Origin: CAVSRC01 sp963732845
GTDB lineage: Bacteria; Pseudomonadota; Alphaproteobacteria; Rhizobiales; Kaistiaceae
Direction: 5' to 3'
Assembly (NCBI GenBank): GCA_963732845.1
Contig: CAVTBE010000024.1
Location: 112,683 to 176,682, forward strand
DNA: 64,000 nucleotides
Part shown: in pieces, positions 27,496-38,697 of the stretch
Layout: the number at the start of each line of letters is the position of its first letter
How positions within the stretch are numbered: the stretch's first letter is position 1
The notes under the pieces: model-generated
What the model saw: only the letters and a program-made list of their open reading frames with translations
Databases searched by the model: none
Told to the model about the DNA's origin: nothing
Made by a program: the position numbers and the translations under genes

Positions 27496-29268
27496 ATGGC
27501 CGAAAACGAGGCACCGAACCGCAGACTTGCGGCCATCCTGGCGGCGGACGTGGTCGGCTATTCGCGCCTGATGGGGGCCGATGAGGCCGGCACGCTGACG
27601 GCTCTCAAGGCGCACCGCGAGGCCGTCTTCGACCCGGCGGTGGCTCAGCACAAGGGCCGCGTCGTCAAGCTGATCGGCGACGGTACGCTGGTCGAGTTCG
27701 CCAGCGTGGTCGATGCGGTCAACTGCGCCCTTGCCATCCAGCGTGCGATGAAGGCGCTGGCGCCGCCGAACGGCGGCGGCATCACGCTCCGCATCGGCGT
27801 CAATCTCGGCGACATCATCATCGACGGCGACGACATCTACGGCGACGGTGTCAACGTCGCGGCGCGGCTTGAGCCGTTGGCCGAACCTGGTGGCGTGTGC
27901 GTTTCCTCCATCGTCAACGAGAGCGTCGGCAATCGCATCGACATCGCCTTCCGCGACGGCGGCGACGTTTCGGTGAAAAACATCGCCCGGCCGATCCGGG
28001 TGTGGAAGTGGCACCCCGACAACGACCCGGTATCGCCCCAGCCCCAGGCGCAGGCCGCAATGGCAGAGCCCGCCAAGCCCGAACCGCCTTCGATCGCCGT
28101 GCTGCCCTTCGACAACATGTCGAACGATCCCGAGCAGGAGTACTTTTCCGACGGGATCACCGAGGACATCATCACCGACCTCTCCAAGGTCGCCGGCCTG
28201 CTGGTCATCGCGCGCAATTCGAGCTTCGCCTACAAGGGCAAGACCTTCGATATCCGCACGGTCGGGCGCGAGCTCGGCGTCAAGTCGGTGCTGGAAGGCT
28301 CGATCCGCCGCGCCGGCAACCGGGTCAGGATCACCGCCCAGTTGATCGATGCGGCGAGCGGCGGCCACGTCTGGGCGGAACGCTACGACCGCGACCTCAC
28401 CGATATCTTCGCGGTGCAGGACGAGGTCACCCGCAACATCGTCGAGGCGCTCAAGGTCAAGCTCTCGCCGGTCGAGGCGGCGCGCATCGCCGATACGCCG
28501 ACCGCCAGCCTGGAAGCGCACGATCTCTATCTGCGCGCGCGCGAGCTGCTATTCGGCCAGCGGAGCAGCCGCGAAATGTTCGATCAGGTCGTTTCGCTTC
28601 TCGGCCGTGCCGTCGAGCTCGATCCCGACTATGCTGATGCCTATGCCGGCCTTGCCATGGCCCACAATCTCGACTTCCAGAACCATTGGACCGGGGCGCC
28701 GGATGCCTTCGAAAGAGCGGTCCATTTCGCGGCGCTGGCGGTCGAGAAGGGACCCAATGTGCCCTATGCCCGCTTTGTCACGGCGGTGATGGCGATCTGG
28801 TCGCGGGACCTGCCAAAGGCGAAGCAGGAATCGGAGGCGGCGCTCTCGATCAATCCGAACTACGCCTCTGCGCTGGGCACGCTGGGCCTTGTCGATATCT
28901 ATTCAGGGAACCCTGAAGCAGCGATCCCGCTGATCGAACGTGCCATGCGGCTCGACCCGGGCTTCGTCCAGCAGACGCTACATTTCCTGGGGACGGCCTA
29001 TCTCGTCGCCGGCAAATATGAGACCGCGGCGGCGACCTTCCGCGAGCGCATCCGGATTTCGCCGAAGACCGACCTGTCGCGGGGACTGCTGATCTCCGCC
29101 CTCGGCCATCTCGGCGAGGTCGAGGAGGCGCAGCGCGTGTGGGCCGAGGTGAAGGAGATCAGCCCGAAATACTCCTTCTCCGGCCACCTGGCGCGGCTGC
29201 CGTTCACCAATCCCGCCGATGCCGAGCGCATCCGCGAAGGCTTCGCCAAGGCGGGGGTGACGGAGTAG
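27496..29268 (+). CDS. Class III adenylate/guanylate cyclase domain fused to TolB-like (FlgO) and TPR regions
   Basis: A 590-residue signalling protein. Residues about 8-170 form a class III cyclase domain: LAAILAADVVGYSRLMG carries the metal-binding aspartate and LIGDGTLVEF the second. Residues about 195-330 match a TolB-like/FlgO domain (AVLPFDNMSNDPEQEYFSDG), and the C-terminal half has TPR units (ALGTLGLVDIYSGNPEAAIP). This domain order is abundant in Rhizobiales. ATG 27496 (MAENEAPNRRLAAIL) is chosen; the frame is open further upstream. No membrane segment is evident, so it should be cytosolic. Substrate and trigger are unknown. Confidence 0.88.
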   Translation: MAENEAPNRRLAAILAADVVGYSRLMGADEAGTLTALKAHREAVFDPAVAQHKGRVVKLIGDGTLVEFASVVDAVNCALAIQRAMKALAPPNGGGITLRIGVNLGDIIIDGDDIYGDGVNVAARLEPLAEPGGVCVSSIVNESVGNRIDIAFRDGGDVSVKNIARPIRVWKWHPDNDPVSPQPQAQAAMAEPAKPEPPSIAVLPFDNMSNDPEQEYFSDGITEDIITDLSKVAGLLVIARNSSFAYKGKTFDIRTVGRELGVKSVLEGSIRRAGNRVRITAQLIDAASGGHVWAERYDRDLTDIFAVQDEVTRNIVEALKVKLSPVEAARIADTPTASLEAHDLYLRARELLFGQRSSREMFDQVVSLLGRAVELDPDYADAYAGLAMAHNLDFQNHWTGAPDAFERAVHFAALAVEKGPNVPYARFVTAVMAIWSRDLPKAKQESEAALSINPNYASALGTLGLVDIYSGNPEAAIPLIERAMRLDPGFVQQTLHFLGTAYLVAGKYETAAATFRERIRISPKTDLSRGLLISALGHLGEVEEAQRVWAEVKEISPKYSFSGHLARLPFTNPADAERIREGFAKAGVTE

Positions 29269-29286
29269 CTTGCGAGCCGATCGCCG

Positions 29287-29869
29287 TCAGATGCCGGTCA
29301 CGAACCGCGCCATGATGACGATGATCGCCACCTGCATGACTCCCTGGCTGGCGACGACGAAAAAATACCCGCCCATCAGCTTTCCGATCCGCGCCCCGTC
29401 GGGCTGGGGCTTCTGCAGTTCGAAGCAGACGCGGAGATTGGTGGGCAGCAGATAGCCGAGACCTTGCACGGTCATCACCGCGATCAGCACCAGCGCGGCC
29501 CAGACCCAGGCGACCTGCGGCCAGGGCAGCTCGGTGAAGCCGAGCTCGACGGCGAGAAACCAGCCGGCGGTGCCGGTGATGATGGCCAGCGTCGGCATCA
29601 GGAACAGCGTGCGCGGCACGAGGTTGAGCAGGACCTGCTTCCGCACTGGCGGGTCGAGTCTCTCAGGACCGGGCCGAGCACAAATCCCATGAACAGGTCG
29701 ATGCCGGTCCACAGCACGCCGCACATCACATGCACCCAGTTCAGGAACCAGATGTTGCCGCTCACGATGGCGGCGATCATCACGGCAAAAGCCGCGGCGA
29801 CGAACCACAGATAATGCGAGACGGATCAGTGAAGCCGGCGCTTCCCGCCGGTGCAGCGACGGAACTCAT
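29287..29869 (-). pseudogene. Multi-pass membrane protein, broken by two frameshifts
   Basis: From ATG 29869 (after GGGGGGAAGG) the protein reads MSSVAAPAG..., shifts frame near 29,825 into HYLWFVAAAFAVMIAAIVSG and FLNWVHVMCGVLWTGIDLFM, and shifts again near 29,655 into RLDPPVRKQVLLNLVPRTLF and two more membrane segments. All three pieces are one protein of about 195 residues with four segments and conserved His/Trp in the second. Each break is mended by restoring one base. Family unknown to me; the pattern resembles small heme- or copper-associated membrane proteins. Confidence 0.6.
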
Positions 29870-29993
29870 GACCTTCCCCCCTTGGCGACCGCTTTCCTGC
29901 GGCGCTCAAGCCTTCTTCGCCCCGGGGCAGGGTGGCATTGGCGGGGGACCTCAGCAAGCTGGCGCATCGGATGGCCGACGGCAGGGCACGAGA

Positions 29994-30025
29994 AAGGCCC
30001 GCCGCCCTTGCGGGCGACGGGCCTT
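29994..30025 (-). terminator. Rho-independent terminator of the TrpB2 gene
   Basis: A long GC-rich hairpin (arms aaggcccg-c-cgccc and gggcg-a-cgggcctt) lies 24 bases past the TrpB2 stop, followed on the minus strand by TTTC. Confidence 0.75.
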
Positions 30026-30048
30026 CATCTTGTCCTGCAACCGCTGGA

Positions 30049-31413
30049 CTACGCGGCGACCTGGGGCAGGCCGGCGAGCGCCAGTTCCAGCGCCGCCTGG
30101 TCGTATTCGCGGTCCGCGAGCTTGCCGGCGAAGTAGTCGGTATAGGCCTGCATGTCGAAGTGGCCGTGGCCGGAGAGGTTGAACAGGATCGTCTCCGCCT
30201 TGCCCTCTTTCTTGCAGCGCAGCGCCTCGTCGAAGGCGGCGCGGATGGCGTGGCTCGATTCCGGCGCCGGCACGATGCCTTCGGCGCGGGCGAAGGTGAC
30301 CGCCGCCTCGAAGGAGGCGAGCTGCTTCACAGAACGCGCCTCGATCAGGCCGAGCTGCTTCAGGTGGCTGACCATCGGCGCCATGCCGTGATAGCGCAGG
30401 CCACCGGCATGGAAGGCCGGCGGGATGAAGGTCGAGCCCAGCGTGTGCATCTTGACCAGCGGGGTCAGGTGGCCGGTGTCGCCGAAGTCATAGGCGTAGA
30501 CGCCGCGGGTCAGCGACGGGCAGGCCGCCGGCTCGACGGCGATGGCGCGGACCTTCTTGCCCTCGCGCAGCGTCTTGCCGATGAAGGGGAAGGCGAGGCC
30601 GGCGAAGTTCGAGCCGCCGCCGGCGCAGCCGATGACCACGTCCGGCCAGTAGCCGGCCATCTCCATCTGCTCGATGGCCTCGATGCCGATCACCGACTGG
30701 TGGATCATGACGTGGGTCAGCACGCTGCCCAGCGAATAGTTGGTGTCGGCGTTCTGGGCGGCGATCTCGACCGCCTCGGAAATGGCGATGCCGAGGCTGC
30801 CGGGCGAATCCGGGGGCTCCGCCAGGATGGCGCGGCCGGAATTGGTCGTGTCGCTCGGGCTGGCGATGCAGGTCGCCCCGAAGGTCTCCATCAGCGCCCG
30901 GCGATAGGGCTTCTGATTGAAGCTGACCTTGACCATGTAGACCTTGACCTCGAGGCCGAACAGCTCGCCGGCAAAGGCGAGCGCCGAGCCCCACTGGCCG
31001 GCGCCGGTCTCGGTGGTCAGCTTCTTGATGCCGGCTTCCTTGTTGTAGAAGGCCTGCGGCACCGCCGTGTTCGGCTTGTGGCTGCCGGGCGGGCTGACGC
31101 CCTCGTACTTGTAGAAGATGCGCGCCGGCGTATCGAGGACCTTCTCCAGCCGGCGGGCGCGGATGAGCGGCGCCGGGCGCCACAGCTTGTAGATCTCGCG
31201 CACCGGCTCGGGGATCTCGATCTCGCGCTCCTGCGAGACTTCCTGGGCGATCAGCGCCATGGGGAAGATGGCGGCGAGGTCGTCCGGCCCGATGGGCTGC
31301 TTGGTGCCGGGGTGCAGCGGTGGCGGCGGCGGGGCCGGAAGATCGGCGGTGATATTGTACCAGGCGCGCGGAATACGCTCTTCCGGCAAGAGATACTTGT
31401 ATGTGTCAGACAT
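30049..31413 (-). CDS. TrpB2-type tryptophan synthase beta chain homologue (PLP enzyme)
   Basis: A PLP-dependent enzyme of 454 residues in the TrpB2 group, longer at the N-terminus than TrpB1 and usually free of a TrpA partner. The PLP lysine is K113 in GSHKPNTA; the phosphate loop GCAGGGSNF near 293 is present. No trpA is nearby, so a role in indole salvage or serine/threonine chemistry is possible. ATG 31413 starts MSDTYKYLLPEERIPRAWYN, a TrpB2 opening; the frame continues upstream without family resemblance. It diverges from miaA. Confidence 0.9.
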   Translation of the reverse strand: MSDTYKYLLPEERIPRAWYNITADLPAPPPPPLHPGTKQPIGPDDLAAIFPMALIAQEVSQEREIEIPEPVREIYKLWRPAPLIRARRLEKVLDTPARIFYKYEGVSPPGSHKPNTAVPQAFYNKEAGIKKLTTETGAGQWGSALAFAGELFGLEVKVYMVKVSFNQKPYRRALMETFGATCIASPSDTTNSGRAILAEPPDSPGSLGIAISEAVEIAAQNADTNYSLGSVLTHVMIHQSVIGIEAIEQMEMAGYWPDVVIGCAGGGSNFAGLAFPFIGKTLREGKKVRAIAVEPAACPSLTRGVYAYDFGDTGHLTPLVKMHTLGSTFIPPAFHAGGLRYHGMAPMVSHLKQLGLIEARSVKQLASFEAAVTFARAEGIVPAPESSHAIRAAFDEALRCKKEGKAETILFNLSGHGHFDMQAYTDYFAGKLADREYDQAALELALAGLPQVAA

Positions 31414-31564
31414 AGGCCCTCCCGTCCCTCCGGTGCTTTTGCAGATGGAGATTAACACGCAACTTATGACGGTCTCCGCGTCGATGCCAAGGGTTTGAAG
31501 GCGGTTCCGTGTGCGGCGATAACCGATTGATTTCGGAACGAGACACTGGTCACAAGAAGACGGC

Positions 31565-32479
31565 ATGGGATCACATAACGCCATCCTGCTGGCCGGACCG
31601 ACGGCGAGCGGCAAGTCGCGGCTGGCGCTCAAGCTGGCGGCGCGCCATGGCGGCCTCGTCGTCAATGCCGACTCCATGCAGGTCTATGGCGAGCTGCGCG
31701 TGCTCACCGCCCGTCCATCGCCAGCCGACGAGGCGGCGGCGCCGCACCGCCTCTACGGCCACGTACCGGCAGCGACACGCTATTCGGTCGGGCGCTGGCT
31801 GGGCGACGTCGCCGTCGTGCTTGAAGAGGCGCGTCGGGAGGGGCGCCGGCCGATCGTGGTCGGCGGCACCGGCCTCTATTTCAAGGCGCTGACCGAGGGG
31901 CTGGCCGCCGTGCCGGCGATCCCCCCGGCGGTGCGGGCCGCCATCCGGGCGGAGAGCGAAGGCCTGGAGACGCCGGAACTGCACGCCCGGCTGGCGACCG
32001 TCGATCCGGAGGACGCCGCGGCGATCCGCACCGGCGACCGGTCGCGCATCCTGCGGGCGCTCGAGGTCGTCACGGCGACCGGCCGGTCGCTCGCCGCATG
32101 GCAGCGGGTGGCCGCGGCGCCGCCGCTCGTCGATCCGGCCCGCGCGACACGCATCGTGCTCGACCCCGACCGCGCCGAGCTTCACCGGCGCATCGGCGAA
32201 CGGGTGGCGCGCATGCTGGAGGAGGGGGCTCTCGACGAGGTCGCGGCGCTCGCCGCCCTCGGCCTCGATCCGGACCTGCCGGCGATGAAAGCGATCGGCG
32301 TGCGCGCGCTGATGGCGCTTGAGGCCGGCACGCTCTCCCGCGACGCGGCGCTTGCGACCATCGCCGCCGAGACCCGCCGCTATGCCAAGCGCCAGATGAC
32401 CTGGTTCCGCAACCAGATGAGCGACTGGCCGCGGCCCTCCAATTCCTCGGCACTTGACCTCTTGGCCACACGCCCCTAA
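31565..32479 (+). CDS. miaA: tRNA dimethylallyltransferase
   Basis: Adds a dimethylallyl group to A37 of tRNAs that read UNN codons. The 304 residues show the P-loop GPTASGKS (11-18), the DSMQVY block (about 37-42), GGTGLYFKAL near 100, and the C-terminal RRYAKRQMTWFRNQM. It lies directly before the ilvB leader. In several bacteria loss of MiaA alters amino-acid operon attenuation, which makes the neighbourhood suggestive, but this is only inference. Confidence 0.96.
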   Translation: MGSHNAILLAGPTASGKSRLALKLAARHGGLVVNADSMQVYGELRVLTARPSPADEAAAPHRLYGHVPAATRYSVGRWLGDVAVVLEEARREGRRPIVVGGTGLYFKALTEGLAAVPAIPPAVRAAIRAESEGLETPELHARLATVDPEDAAAIRTGDRSRILRALEVVTATGRSLAAWQRVAAAPPLVDPARATRIVLDPDRAELHRRIGERVARMLEEGALDEVAALAALGLDPDLPAMKAIGVRALMALEAGTLSRDAALATIAAETRRYAKRQMTWFRNQMSDWPRPSNSSALDLLATRP

Positions 32480-32489
32480 GAGAGAAGCC

Positions 32490-32543
32490 ATGACGCAGGA
32501 ACTCCTCGTAATTGGCACGCGCATCGGCGGGGCAACCTCATAG
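32490..32543 (+). CDS. Leader peptide of the ilvB attenuator
   Basis: A 17-residue frame, MTQELLVIGTRIGGATS, starts 11 bases after the miaA stop with GAGAAG upstream. Leu5-Leu6-Val7-Ile8 and Ile12 are the regulatory amino acids of the pathway encoded downstream. Its stop lies within a hairpin, and a terminator follows, the classic layout of transcription attenuation. Confidence 0.85.
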   Translation: MTQELLVIGTRIGGATS

Positions 32544-32549
32544 GTTGCC
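32531..32549 (+). promoter_or_regulatory. Pause/anti-anti-terminator hairpin at the end of the ilv leader
   Basis: GGCAACC/GGTTGCC, 7 perfect pairs around a TCATA loop, overlaps the last codons and stop of the leader peptide. It fits the leader-coupled first hairpin of an attenuator. Confidence 0.65.
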
Positions 32550-32573
32550 GCGAGCAAGCTGGTGCGCGAAAAC

Positions 32574-32596
32574 AGGCCCTTCCGGGGCCTTTTTTA
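32574..32596 (+). terminator. Attenuator terminator upstream of ilvB
   Basis: AGGCCC and GGGCCT pair around a 5-base loop and are followed directly by a T run (32591-32595). It lies between the leader peptide and ilvB, 135 bases before the ilvB ATG, so it can stop transcription before the structural genes. Confidence 0.85.
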
Positions 32597-32730
32597 TTGC
32601 CGCAAGCAATGGCCTTCGTCGCCCCGGCTAAGGTCAGGGTCCGCCGGGACCGGCGGTGTCGATCAGGCTGGGGCATGATGAATTCCGGCACCTCGCAGGG
32701 CCGGGCAGATGCGAAGGGTGAGGAAGTGCG

Positions 32731-34509
<1,779 letters not shown>

Positions 34510-34513
<4 letters not shown>

Positions 34514-35568
34514 CCGCGATCGGGCGCGAGGGCGGCGCCATGTTCGCTCTGGAGGACCTTGAGCGCGCCGAGCGGCTGGTCGGTTCGGTGCTGCGGCAGA
34601 CGCCGCAGCACCGCTGGCCGCTGCTTGCCGAGCGGCTCGGAACCGATGTCGTGGTCAAGCACGAGAACCACCAGGTCACCGGCGCCTTCAAGGTGCGCGG
34701 CGGTCTGGTCTATGCCGACCGCATGAAGCGCGAACGGCCGCATGTCTCCGGGTTGGTCTCGGCGACGCGCGGCAATCACGGGCAGAGCATCGCGTTTGCC
34801 GGGCGGCGCCAGGGCGTGCCGGTCACCATCTTCGTGCCGCGCGGCAATTCGGTCGAGAAGAACCGGGCGATGCGGGCCTTCGGCGCCGAGGTGATCGAGG
34901 CCGGCGACGACTTCGATGCGGCAAAGGACGCGGCCAAGAGCTTCGCCGTGGACAATGCCCACGAGCTGGTGCCGTCGTTTCATCGCGACCTGGTGCTGGG
35001 GGTGGCCACCTATGCGCTCGAGCTGATGACGGCCGAACCGGCGCTCGATGTGCTCTATGTGCCGATCGGGCTGGGGTCGGGCATCTCCGGCTGCGTGACG
35101 GTGCGCGATCTGCTCGGCCGCAGGACCGAGATCGTCGGCGTTCAGGCGAGCGCGGCACCGGCCTATGCGCTGTCGTTCGCCGCAGGACGCGTGGTCACCA
35201 CGCCATCCGCCGATACCAAGGCCGACGGCATCGCCGTGCGGGTGCCCGACGAGCAGGCGCTTGCCATCATCCGGCGTGGCGTGGCGCGCGTCGTCCAGGT
35301 CAGCGACGACGAGATCGCCGAGGCCATTGGCATCTACTGGACCGACACGCACAATCTGGCGGAAGGGGCGGGCGCTGCTCCGCTGGCCGCGGCGCTCAAG
35401 GAACGCCAGCGGCTTGGCGGCCGTCGTATCGGCCTCATTCTGAGCGGCGGTAATATCGACCTGACGTTGTTCAACGACTGGGTGATGGGGCACCGCCGTC
35501 TGGCGGAGGCGGCCGACCGGCGTGCGCAGGCCGCCGTCGGCAACAAACAGGATACGGTCGTGGCATGA
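34510..35568 (+). CDS. Threonine dehydratase-like PLP enzyme inside the ilv operon
   Basis: Fold-type II PLP enzyme of 352 residues. K61 in the TGAFKVRGG motif is the PLP lysine; the phosphate loop is GLGSGISG near 190. It lacks the C-terminal ACT-like regulatory domain of biosynthetic IlvA, so it is the short, catabolic-type form. Converting threonine to 2-oxobutyrate would feed acetolactate synthase for isoleucine, matching its place between ilvB and ilvN, overlapping both. A serine racemase-like activity is an alternative. GTG 34510 couples it to ilvB; ATG 34540 is also possible. Confidence 0.85.
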
Positions 35569-36263
35569 AACGCGCGACGGCCGGCAAGGGTGCAAATCGG
35601 GGCGGGCCCCGGCAGGTGAAGCAGGGTATCGACATGGCGAAGGCTGCCAAAGTGGCGACGAAACGGAAAAGCGCGGCAAAGAAACCGCAGGCAAGTGCCC
35701 CTCCGCAGGGAACCGGCGAACCACCGGCCTCGGCCTATTTCTTCGAGGAGGCCAGCGACCGGCTGGAGGAGACCCACACCCTGTCGGTGGTGGTCGACAA
35801 CGAGCCGGGGGTTCTTGCCCGCGTCATCGGCCTGTTCTCCGGGCGTGGCTACAACATCGACAGTCTCACGGTGTCGGAGACCGAGCACTCCAAGCACCTG
35901 TCGCGCATCACCATCGTGACGACCGGAACACCGATGGTGCTCGCCCAGATCAAGAACCAGCTGGCGCGGCTGGTGCCGGTGCACACGGTGACCGATCTCA
36001 CCGTGTCGAACAACCGGCCGATCGAGCGCGAACTGGCGCTGATCAAGGTCGCCGGCTCGGGCAATGAACGGGTCGAGGCGCTGCGCCTTGCCGATGCCTT
36101 CCAGGCGACGGTGGTGGACGCGTCGGTCGAACATTTCATCTTCGAGGTGACCGGGCGTTCGACCAAGATCGAGCAACTCATCGCCGTCATGGCACCGCTT
36201 GGCCTGATCGAGGTGTGCCGCACCGGCATCGCCGCGATCAGCCGTCGGGCGGAAGCAGGGTAG
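35565..36263 (+). CDS. ilvN: Acetolactate synthase small (regulatory) subunit
   Basis: Binds valine and controls the large subunit. An ACT domain (HTLSVVVDNEPGVLARVIGL, then GRGYNIDSLTVSETEH) begins near residue 70, followed by the C-terminal ALS_ss domain ending ICRTG-like EVCRTGIAAI. The first 60 residues are a Lys/Ala/Pro-rich, probably disordered extension if ATG 35565 is used; ATG 35634 would shorten it. Its start overlaps the preceding stop (ATGA). Confidence 0.93.
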   Translation: MKRATAGKGANRGGPRQVKQGIDMAKAAKVATKRKSAAKKPQASAPPQGTGEPPASAYFFEEASDRLEETHTLSVVVDNEPGVLARVIGLFSGRGYNIDSLTVSETEHSKHLSRITIVTTGTPMVLAQIKNQLARLVPVHTVTDLTVSNNRPIERELALIKVAGSGNERVEALRLADAFQATVVDASVEHFIFEVTGRSTKIEQLIAVMAPLGLIEVCRTGIAAISRRAEAG

Positions 36264-36285
36264 GGCACTCGCTGTCTCGCTGCTC

Positions 36286-36882
36286 ATGTCGCACGAACTC
36301 ACGGCCGCCTTCGTCGTCTTCGCGCTGGCGACGCTGTTCACGCCGGGGCCCAACAACATCATGTTGATGGCCTCGGGGCTGAATTTCGGCCTGACGCGCA
36401 CGCTGGCGCACGGCTTTGGCGTGCCGCTCGGCTTCGGCTTCATGGTGCTGGTCATCGGCTTCGGGCTGGGCGCCGTGTTCGCCGCCTATCCGCTCGCTTA
36501 CCAGGTGCTGAAATATGTCGGCGCCGCCTATCTGCTCTACCTCGCCTGGCGCATCGCCAATGCCACCGGCGCTCATGGCGGCAACAGCCGGGCGCAGCCC
36601 TTCACCTTCCTTCAGGCCGCCGCCTTCCAGTGGGTCAACGCCAAGGCCTGGGTGATGGCGATCGGCGCCGTCACGGCCTATGCCGGCATCGCCGCCTTTC
36701 CGCTCAATACCATCCTGATCGCCGCGATCTTCACGGTGCTCGGCACTGCATCGTCCTTCACCTGGGTGTTCTTCGGGACAGGGCTGAAGCAGATCGTCAA
36801 CGACCCGCGCGCCGTGCGCATCTTCAATCTGACGATGGCCGGCCTGCTCGCCGCGTCGCTGATCCCGGTCTTTCTGGAATAG
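36286..36882 (+). CDS. LysE/RhtB-family amino-acid exporter
   Basis: Inner-membrane translocator of 198 residues with about six hydrophobic segments. The first contains FTPGPNNIMLMASGLNFG, the family signature. Coming 22 bases after ilvN, it may export branched-chain amino acids or homoserine/threonine, but this is inferred from position. Confidence 0.9.
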   Translation: MSHELTAAFVVFALATLFTPGPNNIMLMASGLNFGLTRTLAHGFGVPLGFGFMVLVIGFGLGAVFAAYPLAYQVLKYVGAAYLLYLAWRIANATGAHGGNSRAQPFTFLQAAAFQWVNAKAWVMAIGAVTAYAGIAAFPLNTILIAAIFTVLGTASSFTWVFFGTGLKQIVNDPRAVRIFNLTMAGLLAASLIPVFLE

Positions 36883-37207
36883 GATCGGGCGGCGTATCGG
36901 GCCGGCCCGCTTGCCCGCCGCGCGTTCGATTTTTGTTCCGGGGGTCAAAAGGCTTGCCAAGGCCCGCTGCGGCGTGCCTAACTCGTTTCCGGTGGCGGCC
37001 GGGTCGCGGGCGCTGCCGACGATCCCCGGTTTCTGCAAAAAGTGATCGGACTGCCTGGTTCTTGGGCATTTCGCCGCTTTAAAAAACCGTCATAAGCCCT
37101 TAATATCGTACTTATATCTTTTTTCAATGGGGAATGCCGCGACCGATTGTCGGACGTGTGCGCAGCCTCCGGTCCATGGCAGTATCCGGCGTAAGGAGGA
37201 CCTGAAA
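36883..37207. other. Intergenic gap with AT-rich promoter-like stretch
   Basis: No convincing gene is seen. Around 37,080-37,130 the sequence turns AT-rich for this genome (taatatcgtacttatatc followed by a T run), and it may hold the promoter of the gene at 37,208. Confidence 0.4.
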
Positions 37208-37876
37208 TTGGCGGCTTCACGTCATCTCGGTCTGGGGGTCATCGAGACCCGCTGGTTCGACGACGGACACCATACGGTGCGGCCGCTGTTCGAGTTCCTG
37301 TCCTATGCGTTGAAGGACCGCTCGGACGCCTTCACCTATGAGCGCTTCGTCGGCGCCGGCTCCTTCCGCGACGCGGTGCGCTTCATCATGTCGGGCGGCG
37401 GCGTCGATTTTCTCTACGTTGCCGCCCATGGCGATTTCGGCAAGATCGAGGCGCCGGACGGCTCCGGCCTGTCGCGCACCTTCCTGCGCAACACCTTCGT
37501 CGATGCCAATCGCAGCCGCCAGCACCGGCTGAAGGGCGTGCTGTTCGGCTCGTGCAAGTTTGGCGACGCCGACAATCTCATCGAAATCATGCGACCGGCC
37601 AAAATCCGCGGCGAGGAGATCGGCAACCGGCTGCAGTGGGTCGCCGGATACGGCGAGGAGATCGACTACACGCGCTCGTCGTTGCTCGATATCTACTTCT
37701 ACGACATCTTCTTCCGCACTGGCGGGCGCGACGAGATCACCCGTGTCCGCAAGACGCTGGAACGCCTCGACAAGAGCCTGCCGGGACTGATGGAGGGGCT
37801 GGCGCTGCGTGTCGTCGGCCGTCAGGCGCGCGGCCGCTATCGCGATCTGGTGAGCGGCGAATACCTCGTCGACTGA
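37208..37876 (+). CDS. Unknown protein with caspase/CHAT-like His-Cys pattern
   Basis: A protein of 222 residues that I cannot assign to a named family. Its TTG start follows a perfect AAGGAGG at 37,193. A predicted beta strand ends in YVAAHGDFG (H74) and a second in GVLFGSCKFGD (C116); further on comes QWVAGYGEEIDYTRSSLLDIYFYDIFF in two parts, like the later strand and helix of a CHAT domain. This His-Gly then Ser-Cys order at the ends of parallel strands is what caspase-like cysteine peptidases show. An upstream ATG at 37,127 is in frame but lacks a ribosome site. The DUF2461 gene follows 11 bases later. Confidence 0.6.
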   Translation: MAASRHLGLGVIETRWFDDGHHTVRPLFEFLSYALKDRSDAFTYERFVGAGSFRDAVRFIMSGGGVDFLYVAAHGDFGKIEAPDGSGLSRTFLRNTFVDANRSRQHRLKGVLFGSCKFGDADNLIEIMRPAKIRGEEIGNRLQWVAGYGEEIDYTRSSLLDIYFYDIFFRTGGRDEITRVRKTLERLDKSLPGLMEGLALRVVGRQARGRYRDLVSGEYLVD

Positions 37877-37887
37877 GGGGCAAGCGA

Positions 37888-38562
37888 ATGGGGCGCTTCA
37901 CGGGCTTCGGGCCGCAGGCACTGGCCTTCTTCACCGCACTGAAATTCCATCAGGACAAGGCGTGGTTTGAGGAAAACAGGACCCTCTATCAGAGCGACGT
38001 GTTCGACCCGATGGTGGCGCTGCTCGACGACCTCACCGAGGCCTTCGCTGACAAGAAGATCCCGCTGAAGGCCGATGGCAAGCGCTCGATCTTCCGCATC
38101 CACCGCGACGTGCGCTTTGCCAAGGACAAGAGCCCCTACAAGACCCATTGCGGCGCGACGCTGACCCGCTTCGGCGGCAAGCTCGACCAGGGCCTCGTCT
38201 ATCTGCACATCGATCCGGAAGGCTGCTTCGCCGCGGCCGGCTTCCACATGCCGGCGCCGGCGGAGCTGGCGAAGCTGCGCCAGGCGATCGCCGCCAGACC
38301 AGCGAAGCTGCAGGCGATGGAGAAGGCGCTGGCCAAGGGCAGGCTGGCGCTCACCAGCGAGTTCCAGCTCACCCGGGTGCCGCGCGGCTTCGAGGCGCTG
38401 AAGGGCGGACCGCTCGACGGCGTCATCCGCCTGAAATCCTTCCTGGTCGAGGAGCCTCTGTCCGAGGCGGAGATCAGGAGCTCCAGGCTCACCGACCGCG
38501 TGGTGGACTTCGCCCGACGCGCCCGTCCGCTCCTCGATTTCGGCTGGGCGGCGCTCGACTGA
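37888..38562 (+). CDS. DUF2461 (TIGR02453) family protein
   Basis: A 224-residue protein with the family start FTGFGPQALAFFTALKFHQDK and the conserved core SIFRIHRDVRFAKDKSPYKTH, split here as two phrases in the gene. The function of DUF2461 is not known. It sits 11 bases after the caspase/CHAT-like gene and is probably its operon partner. Confidence 0.9.
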   Translation: MGRFTGFGPQALAFFTALKFHQDKAWFEENRTLYQSDVFDPMVALLDDLTEAFADKKIPLKADGKRSIFRIHRDVRFAKDKSPYKTHCGATLTRFGGKLDQGLVYLHIDPEGCFAAAGFHMPAPAELAKLRQAIAARPAKLQAMEKALAKGRLALTSEFQLTRVPRGFEALKGGPLDGVIRLKSFLVEEPLSEAEIRSSRLTDRVVDFARRARPLLDFGWAALD

Positions 38563-38697
38563 GCGGGGCTCATGTCGCCGCCGCTCGGCGTTCGGCAAAC
38601 TCCGACAATTCGTTTCAAAAGCGCCGTGGCCCGCTAAGCCGGTGGTCGACTCTTGAGCCTAGCTTTGTCCCCTGTGGATAACTGCGAGGGGCTAGTC

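Noticed and set aside
29464..29814. Plus-strand frame at the broken membrane protein locus
   Set aside because: His/Gln/Gly-rich shadow of minus-strand membrane segments.
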